Assembly (NCBI GenBank): GCA_002292285.1
Contig: DBBP01000012.1
Span: 1 to 64,000 of the forward strand
Reading direction: 5' to 3'
From: Proteobacteria bacterium UBA981
Lineage (GTDB): Bacteria > Pseudomonadota > Gammaproteobacteria > Ga0077536
DNA: 64,000 nucleotides
The notes beneath the pieces were generated by a model. That model did no database searches. It was not told the origin of the DNA and saw only the letters and a program-made list of their open reading frames with translations. The translations under genes and the position numbers were made by a program. Below are positions 47,816-57,392 of this stretch, in pieces (position 1 is the first letter of the stretch; every line of letters begins with the position of its first letter).

Positions 47816-49078
47816 TCAGAACGAATACCCTGCCCGAATATCTATCTTGCGTTTCAGCAGCTGTGCGGTTGTCTGCTCGGTCGGTGAGCCGGTGAGTAAT
47901 ACGACGAAGCGTTCCAGTCCGCGACTTTCGCGAATCTCCCGCAGGGCATCCGCGGCCCCGGAGACCGCCGCGGTCCAGGCGAGGTAGTCCAGCGGCAACG
48001 CGAGGACCGCATTGCCGTCACCTGTCGCTACCGTCGGGAAACGAGCTTCCGTGACGACTTCGACCAGGTTCCCGCCGTGGACGTGGTAATGCGCGAGCAT
48101 GCGCGCGTAGGCAACGTAGGCAAGCGCGTCAGCTTCGGTCTGCGCCGCGGTGGCGGCTGCAAACAGCAAATCCAGCTGTTTAGTTGGTGCTAACAGGGTC
48201 ACGAAGGTGGTGAAATATAAACGCGTTCGGGGCGTGAATGCCGGATGCGTCAAAAACGCAATGCGGACGCGCGGCGGCACCTTGAGTTCGCGCAAGGTCG
48301 CGTCGATCTCTGCATGCAGATCCTGGCTGCCAGTATTCTTTAAACGGGAGTCCAGACGTAAGTTCAGCACGCCGCTGCCGAACGCGTTTGCCGCGAAAGC
48401 GTTGCGCAAAAACGGCGAGAACGAAGACGATCTTTCCCCTGCGCTGAGCGCCTCCCCGACCGCATTAAGAATCCTCTGCAGGCGCGCGTTACTGGTATAG
48501 ACGTCGACGCCCAGCTGCGCGGCAGCACTGCGCTTATGTGGACCCGGGTTCAGGTCCTGCTCGCGCGAGCCACGCACCCGCGTCGATATCTCTGCGTCGC
48601 GTTCAATAAACGTTTGTTCCACGTTATATTGGATGTTGCCTAGCAATTGCGATGCCGTGCCGATGGGGTCGGCGAGAATATCCACGACGTGTTCTGAACC
48701 TACGCCGCGGCGTCCACCCGGCGAACGACTAAAATCCGCCCTCGCTGCCAGCAGACGCGGTTCCATTTCGGCGCTCGTCGAGATTTCGTACAGCCTCACA
48801 CGGAGCATCGCCAAAGACGTCACCGCATAATTCGCGTCGTCGGTCCTAACCATGAAATGATAGAAGTTATCCTTCGCCTGAACTTTCGCGTCGATAGAGT
48901 AATGTGCGGAATGGAGGAAAGACGCCGGTAGCACGCTCTCGACTGGCAATTCCTCGAGAGTCTCGAATTCGCTCGCCAACGTAGCGCCAGACTCGGCAGC
49001 CGCGAGCGCCGATGGCAGATGCAGCAGGCACGTACAAAGAAATGCCCGTAGTGCGTTTGAAGATTGTTTCAAATTCAT
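47816..49078 (-). CDS. Secreted protein of unknown function, 420 aa
   Basis: A 420-residue protein with an N-terminal signal peptide (LRAFLCTCLLHLPSALAAAE). The mature part is alpha-beta with many alanines and one VRIAFLTHPAFTPRTRLYFTTFVT block; no catalytic motif is obvious. It overlaps the stop of rep by four bases (ATGA), so the two are translationally linked. I do not recognise the family. The Rep link may be chance, since such overlaps occur between unrelated genes. Confidence 0.7.
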   Translation of the reverse strand: MNLKQSSNALRAFLCTCLLHLPSALAAAESGATLASEFETLEELPVESVLPASFLHSAHYSIDAKVQAKDNFYHFMVRTDDANYAVTSLAMLRVRLYEISTSAEMEPRLLAARADFSRSPGGRRGVGSEHVVDILADPIGTASQLLGNIQYNVEQTFIERDAEISTRVRGSREQDLNPGPHKRSAAAQLGVDVYTSNARLQRILNAVGEALSAGERSSSFSPFLRNAFAANAFGSGVLNLRLDSRLKNTGSQDLHAEIDATLRELKVPPRVRIAFLTHPAFTPRTRLYFTTFVTLLAPTKQLDLLFAAATAAQTEADALAYVAYARMLAHYHVHGGNLVEVVTEARFPTVATGDGNAVLALPLDYLAWTAAVSGAADALREIRESRGLERFVVLLTGSPTEQTTAQLLKRKIDIRAGYSF

Positions 49079-51105
49079 GTGTTGAGCATGCGCCTCAGGC
49101 TGTCCAGTGTGCCGCGACCAGCCGCCCGGTTGGCCTGCGGATCAGTCGTTTTACCTTCCCAATTCAATTCGTCGGCGGGTAGTTCTTCGAGAAAACGACT
49201 GGGTTCGCAGGTTTCGATTTGGCCATAGCGTTTGCGCGTTCGGCTACAGGTTATCGTCAAAGTGCGCTTGGCGCGGGTAATGCCAACGTAAGCAAGGCGA
49301 CGTTCTTCTTCGATTGTATTCTGTTCGATGCTGGAGCGATGTGGCAGCAGGTTCTCTTCAAACCCGGCCAGATAAACATGCCCGTACTCCAGTCCCTTGG
49401 CGGCATGCAACGTGGTCAGGGCGACCCCGTCCACTTTGTCATCGTTTTCCTGGCGGGCGGTAATATCAAATAACGTCAGTGCGGCAACCACGTCAGCGAC
49501 CGTGCGAGATTCGTCGGCTTGATAAATACGTTCAATCCAGCGTTGTAACTCGACGACGTTTTCCTTGCGACGTTCGGCGGCTTTCTCGTCATCGGAGGTC
49601 TGATCCAGCCAGTCGTCGAATTGAATGTCGCCGAGCAACAGAGCGAACGTGTTGGCGGGCGGTGCACTTTCGTGTGTTTGTTGAAACGTCGTTAGCCAGT
49701 CTGCGAACAGCGCCACGCGCTTGGCTGCGAGTGGTGAAACTCGTGCGCGGAATGCGTCACACACAGCTGTTTCCAGCAGGCTTAGCTCTGTCGTCGCGGC
49801 TACGTCAACCAATGCCTTGACCGTCTGTGCGCCGATTCCGCGACGCGGGGAATTAATAATCCGCAGGAGGGCATTGTTATCACTTGGGTTAGCCAGCAAA
49901 CGCAGATAGCAGATACAGTCCTTGATCTCGGTGTAGTCGAAAAACGAGCGACCGCCGGATAAAACGTAAGGGATTTCGCGCTCGCGAAACGCGTGTTCAA
50001 ACAATCGCGCCTGGAAGTTTGAGCGCAACAGGACGGCGTAGTCTTCGAAGCCAAAGCCGTGCAGCAGGCGTCGATGCAGAATGTCGTTGGCGATTCGTTC
50101 CGTTTCATCGTGTTCCGAGTTGGCGACAAACACGCGCACCTTGTCGCCAAAGCCATGTTCCGACCAGAGTTTTTTGACGTACGAGTGTGGGTTGTTCGAA
50201 ATGAGCGCGTTGGCAGTTTTCAGGATGATTCCGCTGGATCGATAGTTCTGCTCGAGCTTAATGACTTTCAGATCTGAGAAATCTCGGCTGAGCTCATTGA
50301 TATTGTCCGGTTTAGCGCCACGCCACGCATAAATCGACTGGTCATCATCGCCAACTGCGGTCAGGCGGTGATGTTGCCCGACCAATAGCCTGACCAGCTC
50401 ATACTGGGACACGTTAGTGTCCTGATATTCATCGACCAGCATGTAATCGATTTCGTTGCACCAATGCGCAAGGACGTCGGGGTCACTACTTAACAAGCGT
50501 ACGGGTCCCATGATCAGATCGTCGAAATCTACGGCGTTGAAAGTCATCAGCGTGTCGCAATAAGGCGCGTAGCAACGAGCGGCGAGTTTTTGCGCCGGCA
50601 ACAACTCGTGCTGGACGACGTCGTCAGGCGCAATAAGCGCGTATTTCCATGCCGAAATCGCTTGCTGGACTACGTTGACCGCAATATCCGTGCCCGGCGC
50701 ATTGCGTCGCATCAGGTCGGCCAGCAGGCTGGCGCAATCGCCGGCGTCGAGAATCGAAAACCCCTTCCGATAGCCAAGTGCGCCTGCTTCCGCACGCAGA
50801 ATACGGAGCCCGAGCGTATGGAATGTCGAAATCCATGGTCGTTTCCGACCTTGGCCGAGCAGGCCGCGCACGCGTTCGCGCATCTCCCGCGCAGCCTTGT
50901 TAGTGAATGTTATGGCGGTGATACGTTCAGGCGGAATCTCGCGCTTGCGAATGAGATTGGCGATTTTGTGCGCGATGACGCCAGTTTTCCCGCTGCCCGC
51001 GCCGGCCAGTACCAACAGCGGGCCTTGGTCGTACTGAACCGCTTCGCGTTGTTGCTGATTGAGTTGTTGCAATGTGTGTTGTTCGGCACATGGGGGGGGC
51101 GGCAC
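49075..51105 (-). CDS. rep: Rep DNA helicase
   Basis: A 676-residue superfamily 1 helicase, 3' to 5', that clears replication forks. It has Walker A GAGSGKT, TFTNKAAREMRERV, STFHTLGLRILR, VDEYQDTNVSQYEL (Walker B), GDDDQSIYAWRGA, QNYRSS and TLHAAKGLEYGHVYL. Sequence is closer to Rep than to UvrD (shorter C-terminal part). The start lies in MPPPPCAEQHTL, before the Q-motif LNQQQREAVQ. It is divergent from the retropepsin gene. Confidence 0.93.
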   Translation of the reverse strand: MPPPPCAEQHTLQQLNQQQREAVQYDQGPLLVLAGAGSGKTGVIAHKIANLIRKREIPPERITAITFTNKAAREMRERVRGLLGQGRKRPWISTFHTLGLRILRAEAGALGYRKGFSILDAGDCASLLADLMRRNAPGTDIAVNVVQQAISAWKYALIAPDDVVQHELLPAQKLAARCYAPYCDTLMTFNAVDFDDLIMGPVRLLSSDPDVLAHWCNEIDYMLVDEYQDTNVSQYELVRLLVGQHHRLTAVGDDDQSIYAWRGAKPDNINELSRDFSDLKVIKLEQNYRSSGIILKTANALISNNPHSYVKKLWSEHGFGDKVRVFVANSEHDETERIANDILHRRLLHGFGFEDYAVLLRSNFQARLFEHAFREREIPYVLSGGRSFFDYTEIKDCICYLRLLANPSDNNALLRIINSPRRGIGAQTVKALVDVAATTELSLLETAVCDAFRARVSPLAAKRVALFADWLTTFQQTHESAPPANTFALLLGDIQFDDWLDQTSDDEKAAERRKENVVELQRWIERIYQADESRTVADVVAALTLFDITARQENDDKVDGVALTTLHAAKGLEYGHVYLAGFEENLLPHRSSIEQNTIEEERRLAYVGITRAKRTLTITCSRTRKRYGQIETCEPSRFLEELPADELNWEGKTTDPQANRAAGRGTLDSLRRMLNT

Positions 51106-51316
51106 GTGGGGCTGCCGCGAGAGCCGCGCATTCTAATCAACCCATGTCGATGACACCAGTTGCGCGCCGATGATTGCTGGCTGCACAGGTGCCGACGACG
51201 GTTCCTGACCACGAGGTGCGGCGCAGACGGAATTCCGTGTCAAGCGCATGTCTGAGTTGCGAAGTTCCTGCGTACAATAGCCGCGCCGAATCTTGAATTT
51301 CGAGGAGCACGCTGGT

Positions 51317-51820
51317 TTGCTTAGTCGTTTCGCGGTAAGCACTGTGTTGGTCATAGCCGCTGCTGTTTGTGGCGCAGTTATTGGCCGTTGGTCGGTGGAG
51401 CGTCAAATTCTCGCACCCCAGCAAATGGTGACAATTGTGGACCAGGGTCTGCAGTTTCGTGCTCGCCTGGACACGGGTGCGGTTGTTTCATCAATCAACG
51501 CGCACGACATTAAGGTCATTGGTGGCGGTGACAAGCCGTCTCGCAGCGATGTCGGCAAAATGATCAGTTTCGTACTTATCAACGAGTCCGGAGAACGTCG
51601 CGAGATGCTTTTGGAAATTGCTCAAGTTCGCGGCATCCGTATGGCTGACTGCCGGGAAGTTCGTTATCACGTTAATCTGAAAATTGGGCATCGCGGCCGT
51701 ACCTACACCGTACTAACCAATCTTAACGATCGTTCTCGTGCCGGCGATAAGTTTCTGCTCGGTCGTAATTGGCTGCACAACGGCTTCGCCGTGGGTGCTA
51801 TAGAAGAATCTGAAATATGA
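51317..51820 (+). CDS. Retropepsin-like aspartyl protease (RimK-associated zinc protease family)
   Basis: A 167-residue protein with one N-terminal membrane segment (VSTVLVIAAAVCGAVIG) and a single-lobed pepsin fold. The active-site motif ARLDTGAVVSSINAHDI has the DTGA triad; LLGRNWLHNGFAVG is the second conserved motif. This family is annotated as an ATP-dependent zinc protease, a name I regard as unproven. TTG at 51317 follows GAGGAG by nine bases. It overlaps the TraB-like gene by four bases (ATGA). Confidence 0.82.
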   Translation: MLSRFAVSTVLVIAAAVCGAVIGRWSVERQILAPQQMVTIVDQGLQFRARLDTGAVVSSINAHDIKVIGGGDKPSRSDVGKMISFVLINESGERREMLLEIAQVRGIRMADCREVRYHVNLKIGHRGRTYTVLTNLNDRSRAGDKFLLGRNWLHNGFAVGAIEESEI

Positions 51821-53010
51821 ACGATCATCCAGCCCAACCGATCGCCGATCTCACACTTGGAGAAACTCAGGTCCGCCTACTCGGCACCGCCCATGTCTCC
51901 AGAGCCAGCGCTGCGGCCGTGAGCGAAGAAATCGCTTCCGGCACCTACGATTGCGTCGCCATTGAGTTGTGTGCCAATCGTCATCGCGGCATGGTCGACC
52001 CCGACGCTATCGGCAAACTCGATCTGTTCGAAGTTATTCGCTCCGGTAGAGCCCCAATGGTGACCGCAATGCTCGCCATGGGTGCTTTTCAGCAGCGTTT
52101 GGCTGAGCAGTTCGGCATCGAACCGGGCGCTGAAATGCGGGCTGCTATAGATGGCGCGAAGGCCAAAGATCTGGAACTGCACTTGATCGATCGCGACATC
52201 GGCACGACGTTGCGGCGTATTTATCGCAACGTACCGTGGTGGAAACGCATGTACTTGTTTTCGGGTTTGTTCGCGAGCGTGGTCGTCGACGACGAAATAC
52301 CAGAACAGGAGATCGAAGCTCTTAAAGAGGGCGACATGCTTGAAAGCACGTTTGCCCAGTTTGCGGATTCCGCTGGCCCTATTTATCTGCCGTTGATCGA
52401 TGAACGCGATGAATACATGGCGGCAAAGATAATCGAATTGGTCGAAGCGCAGCCGCGTCACTTACTTGCCGTGGTCGGGGCCGGGCACCTGAAAGGTATT
52501 CAGCAATATCTCGAACGCGGATTTGCCGAGCGTGAAACCCGGGTGGCGGAGCTCGAGACCTTGCCGCCTTCGAAACGCTGGTTTCGCTACCTACCGTGGT
52601 TGATCGTTGCCCTGGTTTTTTCAGGCTTTGCACTGGGTTTCTCACGTAGCCCGGAATTGGGCATGACGTTGATTCTCGAATGGATCTTGATCAACGGTGG
52701 GCTCGCCTCGCTAGGCGTGATTATCGCCGGCGGGCACCCTATTACGATCATCAGCGCGTTTCTCGCCGCACCGCTGACCTCGTTGAATCCCACCATTGGT
52801 GCGGGCATGGTGACCGCCCTGATTGAAGCCTGGGTTCGTAAACCGACTGTCGCAGATTTCGGAAAACTGAGAACGGACACTACGAGTTTGCGCGGATGGC
52901 GACAGAACCGTGTGGCCAGAACTCTGCTCGTATTTTTTCTGAGCACGCTGGGGTCCGCCATCGGGACCTACGTCGCCGGCTTCAGGATTTTCGAGCATCT
53001 GACGGGTTAG
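51817..53010 (+). CDS. TraB/PrgY-family membrane protein
   Basis: A 397-residue protein of the TraB family. The N-terminal domain has RLLGTAHVSRASAAAVSEEI and DCVAIELCANRH, VVGAGHLKGI, the TraB/PrgY hallmarks; the C-terminal part has several membrane segments (WLIVALVFSGFALGF, GGLASLGVIIAGGHPI, LSTLGSAIGTYVAGF). Related proteins are linked to pheromone turnover in enterococci and to metalloprotease-like activity. Its start overlaps the aspartyl protease stop, so the two may form a membrane proteolysis pair. Its 3' end overlaps the convergent permease gene by 29 bases. Confidence 0.85.
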   Translation: MNDHPAQPIADLTLGETQVRLLGTAHVSRASAAAVSEEIASGTYDCVAIELCANRHRGMVDPDAIGKLDLFEVIRSGRAPMVTAMLAMGAFQQRLAEQFGIEPGAEMRAAIDGAKAKDLELHLIDRDIGTTLRRIYRNVPWWKRMYLFSGLFASVVVDDEIPEQEIEALKEGDMLESTFAQFADSAGPIYLPLIDERDEYMAAKIIELVEAQPRHLLAVVGAGHLKGIQQYLERGFAERETRVAELETLPPSKRWFRYLPWLIVALVFSGFALGFSRSPELGMTLILEWILINGGLASLGVIIAGGHPITIISAFLAAPLTSLNPTIGAGMVTALIEAWVRKPTVADFGKLRTDTTSLRGWRQNRVARTLLVFFLSTLGSAIGTYVAGFRIFEHLTG

Positions 53011-54331
53011 TTCCGTACATCGCCTTTTGATAGGCGAGATAAAGCAGAACTAGCGCGAGCGCTGCGTGCAAGGCTGCGATGCCCACGGCGACCGGCACCT
53101 GTTCAAACATCGCCGGTTTACACAGAGTCGCGAAGAGACCGATGCCACTAAGGCTGAACAAGGCAGGTAAGAGACGGTTGAGCATTGCGATGTAGATGAG
53201 TGTTGTCACCTCTGCTCGGCCATCGACGCGCCGAAAACTCAGATAAGTCAGCAGCGACAAATCGCGAATCATCATTAGTGCGAGTGCCAGTGCGGTGGCA
53301 CCGAGATTATCGATGCGCTCGTTACTGACCGTAGGGTCTGAACCTGCCAGGGTCGCGGCAAGTGCCAAAAGTAAAGTAAATACCGCAGAACTGATCCACA
53401 GGGGGGATTCTTCTATCGCGCGGCGATAGCGACGTTCCCGACAAGCTTGCACCACGCGTCGGTACTGGACAGGGTCGCGAGCGAAAGCAAAACCGGCAAG
53501 GTAACTCAGTCCACAGGCATAGACTGCCGCGGTCGACAGCCAGCGACCTACTCGTTCTGGTGCGTTAGCGACATCGAAACCGCTATCGACAGCGGCCAGA
53601 AAACAGATGAACAGGAACCACACCCAGGGGTTGGTCCGAACTTCCAATTCTAGGCACATCATGCGGTAGGCACCGATCCCGGCCCAGGCTGCAAACGTTG
53701 CGAGCAAAACGACGTTGAATGCCATGCCATCAAAATAGCGCCCATACCAGGTCACGCTGCCACCAATCTGATTGAACGAACCCATGCCCGGAATCGCCAG
53801 GTCCGCCAGTTCCGGAAGTAGCAAGGTGAGGAGAAACAGTACGACGAGGATGTTTAGTCGTCGCCGCAGGCGCCGATCAAGATGGATGCTGACCAGGGCT
53901 GCGAGCAACGCGAAAGCGTGAAGCGTGATTGCCGTAAGAATCGCCATCAGGATCCAGGCGACGCCATCCGATGCTCTTTCCGGCTCGTAGTAGTTACCGT
54001 ATAAACTCAGGCAAATCACCCCCGCGTACCACGGCATGGCCGTGGCGCCCAGTAGCTTGCCCCAAGTCATGGTCCATGGCGACAGCGCCGACATGCGCTG
54101 AATTTCCCACGTTCGGTCGCGCGCTTCCTGGACTATCGAACTTGCAGCCTGGCGCGCGCCCCAGAAGACCGTGATGGCGGCGAAAGCTGCAAGGGCCAGC
54201 GTGGACATGACAAGCTCGGCTGCGTTGCTGATGTGCAGGAGCAGCGCAGTGCCGAGCAGCGCTGCCGGTATTAGCCACAGTCGTTGTAAGGATACTTCCA
54301 GCCACAGGGTGCGTCTCAATTCAGGATTCAC
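52982..54331 (-). CDS. ABC-2 type permease
   Basis: A 449-residue integral membrane protein with about ten hydrophobic segments, without an ATPase domain. It contains EARDRTWEIQRMSALSPWTMTWGKLLGATAMPW, a loop typical of ABC-2 exporters. GTG at 54331 overlaps the end of the ABC ATPase gene, so both are translated together; the frame is open further upstream but only within the ATPase gene. The transported substrate is unknown. The 3' end overlaps traB-like. Confidence 0.8.
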   Translation of the reverse strand: MNPELRRTLWLEVSLQRLWLIPAALLGTALLLHISNAAELVMSTLALAAFAAITVFWGARQAASSIVQEARDRTWEIQRMSALSPWTMTWGKLLGATAMPWYAGVICLSLYGNYYEPERASDGVAWILMAILTAITLHAFALLAALVSIHLDRRLRRRLNILVVLFLLTLLLPELADLAIPGMGSFNQIGGSVTWYGRYFDGMAFNVVLLATFAAWAGIGAYRMMCLELEVRTNPWVWFLFICFLAAVDSGFDVANAPERVGRWLSTAAVYACGLSYLAGFAFARDPVQYRRVVQACRERRYRRAIEESPLWISSAVFTLLLALAATLAGSDPTVSNERIDNLGATALALALMMIRDLSLLTYLSFRRVDGRAEVTTLIYIAMLNRLLPALFSLSGIGLFATLCKPAMFEQVPVAVGIAALHAALALVLLYLAYQKAMYGTNPSDARKS

Positions 54332-55250
54332 CAGCGACTCCGGATTCGTTAATCGAGCGCAGATAAGATTGCTGCAAATCCTCGTTGATTTTGCTGAACT
54401 GGATGATGTCGATCTCTTGCACGACGCATTGTCTAAGTAATTCTGCGCGCGCTGAGTCGTCGCCAGAAAAATGAAAATGGATGGTGTTCCCGTCGGCGAC
54501 GACGGCGCTCGCGTGCGGGTCTGCATCGAGTATTTTCAGCGCCACGTCGAGGCCGCGATGCACTACGAGTTCAAGTACAGGGTCCGCGGTACTGTTCACA
54601 CCAAGTCGCCGTTGTTCGAGCATACGTCCGTTGCGCATGATCAACAGATCGGTCGAGTAGGCCTCCAGTTCCGCAAGAATATGGGACGAAACCATGAGCG
54701 TCATGCCGCTTTTCCGCAGCGTCAAAAACAGCTCACCGAGTTGATAGCGGGCCTCAGGATCGAGCCCGGAAGCGGGCTCGTCGAGCAGCACAACCTGCGG
54801 GGCATGGATCACTGCCTGTGCGATTGCAACGCGCTGACGCAGTCCACGTGACAGGTCGCCGGCGCGTTGATCAAGGCGATCAGACAACCCAAGTCGCTCG
54901 GCCGTCTGGGCGACCACCTCAGGGTGGCGTGTCGCGTTAATACCGTTTGCTGCGGCCACATAAGTCAGGCTTTGCCGCACGCTAAGATCTTCGTAGAGGC
55001 CGAAAAAATCTGACAAATAGCCTATGTGCTGATGGCTGGCGCGAGGCTCGGCAACAACGTCAACACCGTTGACGTGGATGCTGCCGCTTAAAGGCCTGTC
55101 CATGCCCGCGAGGCACCGAATGAGCGTCGTCTTGCCGGCACCGTTTGGGCCAACGAGGGCGGTGATGCTGCCCTGCGCAATTTCAAAGCTGACCTCGTCC
55201 AGGGCGCGTAGCCCCGGGTATTCGTAACTCAACTTTGAGACTCGAATCAT
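54321..55250 (-). CDS. ABC transporter ATP-binding protein
   Basis: A 309-residue ATPase with Walker A GPNGAGKTTLIRCL, signature LSRGLRQRVAIAQ, Walker B VVLLDEPASGLDP and the H-loop SSHILAELE. The signature is LSRGLRQ, not LSGGQ, as seen in many ABC-2 importers and exporters. The C-terminal region is long, about 90 residues beyond the core. I chose ATG at 55250 (MIRVSKLSYEY). It pairs with the permease that overlaps its end. Confidence 0.9.
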   Translation of the reverse strand: MIRVSKLSYEYPGLRALDEVSFEIAQGSITALVGPNGAGKTTLIRCLAGMDRPLSGSIHVNGVDVVAEPRASHQHIGYLSDFFGLYEDLSVRQSLTYVAAANGINATRHPEVVAQTAERLGLSDRLDQRAGDLSRGLRQRVAIAQAVIHAPQVVLLDEPASGLDPEARYQLGELFLTLRKSGMTLMVSSHILAELEAYSTDLLIMRNGRMLEQRRLGVNSTADPVLELVVHRGLDVALKILDADPHASAVVADGNTIHFHFSGDDSARAELLRQCVVQEIDIIQFSKINEDLQQSYLRSINESGVAGES

Positions 55251-55361
55251 GTGAGGACAGGCCGGCGAGATTGTCGAATAGTGGCAGATGCAAGCATATG
55301 GCCGCTCATCGTAACACCGCGATCCATGCAAGGTGGGAAATTACACGCTACGCTGGCGGAT

Positions 55362-55613
55362 ATGACTGAATGGATGAAACTGGCTTTGCGCCGAGATATT
55401 GTGCGTCGCTCGCGCAAGGTTGCGTTGATTGTGGGAACGATTCTTGTCGGCATTAATTATGGCGACCGGATATTCGGAGGCGATATTGCCGTGCTCGACG
55501 GATGTAAGATGGTGCTGACCTACTGCGTGCCGTATTGCGTATCAACTTACGCGGCAGTGAGTGCGATCCGCGAGGCTAGTGGAAGGTCTCCGGCTGCTTC
55601 TGAAGCATCTTGA
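55362..55613 (+). CDS. Small membrane protein, NrtS-like
   Basis: An 83-residue protein with two membrane segments (KVALIVGTILVGINYGDRIFGG and KMVLTYCVPYCVSTYAAVSAI), resembling the NrtS nitrate/nitrite transporter family. ATG at 55362 gives a compact protein; ATG at 55326 is also possible. It is divergent from the ABC ATPase. Nitrate genes are absent from the window, so the function is uncertain. Confidence 0.65.
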   Translation: MTEWMKLALRRDIVRRSRKVALIVGTILVGINYGDRIFGGDIAVLDGCKMVLTYCVPYCVSTYAAVSAIREASGRSPAASEAS

Positions 55614-55756
55614 GGTCGAGGCGAAAATTGCGCAGCTTCGGGCTTCGACAATGCTGAAGCGGGGTGTTAGCCGTACAATGGTGGACGCCGAATTCTCTTG
55701 AAATAGACAGTTCGCGACCCACAGTTAGATTTGCGACCAAACGGAGCTGGTTGAGA

Positions 55757-56095
55757 ATGCCAAGCTACAAATATGAGTGTCCTGCCAATGGCGTTGTTGT
55801 CGAAGTACGGCACAAGATGGATGTTGTGATCCGGCATTGGGGCGAGCTATGTTTCGCCGCACAGATTCCACTCGGCGAAACTGATTTCGATGCGCCCGTA
55901 CAGAAACGCATGATGCCGGCCTCAATTTCAATTCCTTTGGCTAACTCGCAACTAAAAAACACGGGATTTACCAAGCTGGTTAAACGCGACAAAGGCGTTT
56001 ATGAAAACGTTACCGCGACCGGTGACGAGCACCGTTACATGGTTGCGGGCAAACCGGAATCGATGCCCCATTTACACAAGAAAATCGGCGACTGA
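55757..56095 (+). CDS. FmdB-like zinc-ribbon family protein, degenerate
   Basis: A 112-residue protein starting MPSYKYECPANGVVVEVRHKM, like the FmdB regulatory zinc-ribbon family. The usual paired CxxC is reduced: only Cys8 and one later cysteine (GELCFAAQ) remain, so a zinc ribbon seems unlikely. The middle and C terminus have PLANSQLKNTGFTKLVKRDKGVYENVTAT. Function unknown. It converges on the unrecognised gene at 56106. Confidence 0.65.
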   Translation: MPSYKYECPANGVVVEVRHKMDVVIRHWGELCFAAQIPLGETDFDAPVQKRMMPASISIPLANSQLKNTGFTKLVKRDKGVYENVTATGDEHRYMVAGKPESMPHLHKKIGD

Positions 56096-56105
56096 GGCGG
56101 CGCGA

Positions 56106-56756
56106 CTAGCTGGCCTGGATACGTCGAATTTTCTGATTCTGAGGAAATCGGTAAAACCTGCGCAATTCATTAATGAAAGCCGGTTCACGATGCTGACCGG
56201 GGAAACGATTCAACAGACTTTTGCAATATCGGCCAGCCAGATGGTTGGCGTCACGGTACCGCCGCCCGAGCTCGGTGTCTTGGGTCTGGGAAAATGTGAC
56301 CTCTTCGAACAGCCTTGCGTGGACGTCCTCGGGTACCGGATGCTGCGCTTGCTTATCAAATAGCATCATCGCGCTGATAAATTTGTCCACTTCCGCCTGG
56401 AGCTCCAACTCAAGTTGAGTGAAAGCGCGTTCATGTGTTGCGTTCCAGGTTACGTAGTTAAAATGGCTTACCCCCTCAAGGGCGATCAGGAAGTCGTTGA
56501 GGTTGCCGTTATTAAGTTCATCATACGGGTCGAAGTGCGCCAGCGTATCGAGAATCTCGCTGTCGATATAAAGCGATATATCCAAGCCGTCAGTCGATTC
56601 GCGCAGCAGCAATCGTTCACTGTTACCGGCTCGCGGTACGCCTGGCTGCAGCCGATCGGCCTGCGCGGAGTCGGTGATTAGAAAATCGCTAATACGGTGC
56701 TGCAACGGCGTTTCGTAAAGCGTCGCTAAATTGCTCTGCATCGCGGCGAGCAGCAT
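56106..56756 (-). CDS. Unrecognised protein, 216 aa
   Basis: I do not recognise this family. The sequence is soluble-looking, helical and acidic, with ALEGVSHFNYVTWNATHERAFTQLELELQAEVDKF in the middle and a basic C terminus (RFPQNQKIRRI). No signal peptide or metal motif stands out. It lies just downstream of another unrecognised gene on the same strand, with a nine-base gap, and the two likely form an operon. Confidence 0.7.
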   Translation of the reverse strand: MLLAAMQSNLATLYETPLQHRISDFLITDSAQADRLQPGVPRAGNSERLLLRESTDGLDISLYIDSEILDTLAHFDPYDELNNGNLNDFLIALEGVSHFNYVTWNATHERAFTQLELELQAEVDKFISAMMLFDKQAQHPVPEDVHARLFEEVTFSQTQDTELGRRYRDANHLAGRYCKSLLNRFPGQHREPAFINELRRFYRFPQNQKIRRIQAS

Positions 56757-56765
56757 TTAAGGTCT

Positions 56766-57392
56766 CTAGTGCGTCTGCAGAGAATTAGTATCAGACAGGG
56801 GGAAAATGTTGGATCTCGCGAGCTGTTTTCGCGCCCGTTCACTACCCGTGTGTAGCCAGATTTCGTAAGTTCGCAAGACATCGCTGTTTGATTTGAGACC
56901 ACTCATCTCACTGATTTCCGCCAACACATCAACAAGGGTGGAAAACTGCCTCGCCAATTCACCGAACAATTCTCCGCGTGCAAACTGGTCAGTGCGTTGT
57001 TGGAGAGAATCGTGAATTGAAATGTACGCTGATGCACCCATACCAACGTAGTAGTCAACGTCGACGAGTTTGCGCGCCAGGCTGTCGGTGAAGATTCCGG
57101 AAATGAACAAAGCCAAATCACCAAGGCTGCGTAATGCTCTGTTCCGTTGCTCGGGCGTTTCGGCATCGAGAGCGTCGGCGTAAAGCAGCGCCAACGGACG
57201 GTGGTGTTGTCCGTCGTCGCTGACTGCGCGCAGAGTGGCGCTTTGACTGAAGCTCGCGAGTAGATTGATGACGTAAGCCGATGTCATATCGTTGACAGCG
57301 ACATCCTGATTGCGTGATGCGGTTGCGAAGGCGGAATGGAAATACCCGCGCATGCTGCGTGCTGTAATGAGACTCGAATCGGCTGTGGTCAT
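56766..57392 (-). CDS. Unrecognised protein, 208 aa
   Basis: I do not recognise this family. It is predicted helical and cytoplasmic, with HRPLALLYADALDAETPEQRNRALRSLGDLALF and YYVGMGASAYISIHDSLQQ. It heads the two-gene unit with 56106. The region 3' of groESL lies just upstream on the same strand but with a strong terminator in between, so it is not part of that operon. Confidence 0.7.
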   Translation of the reverse strand: MTTADSSLITARSMRGYFHSAFATASRNQDVAVNDMTSAYVINLLASFSQSATLRAVSDDGQHHRPLALLYADALDAETPEQRNRALRSLGDLALFISGIFTDSLARKLVDVDYYVGMGASAYISIHDSLQQRTDQFARGELFGELARQFSTLVDVLAEISEMSGLKSNSDVLRTYEIWLHTGSERARKQLARSNIFPLSDTNSLQTH

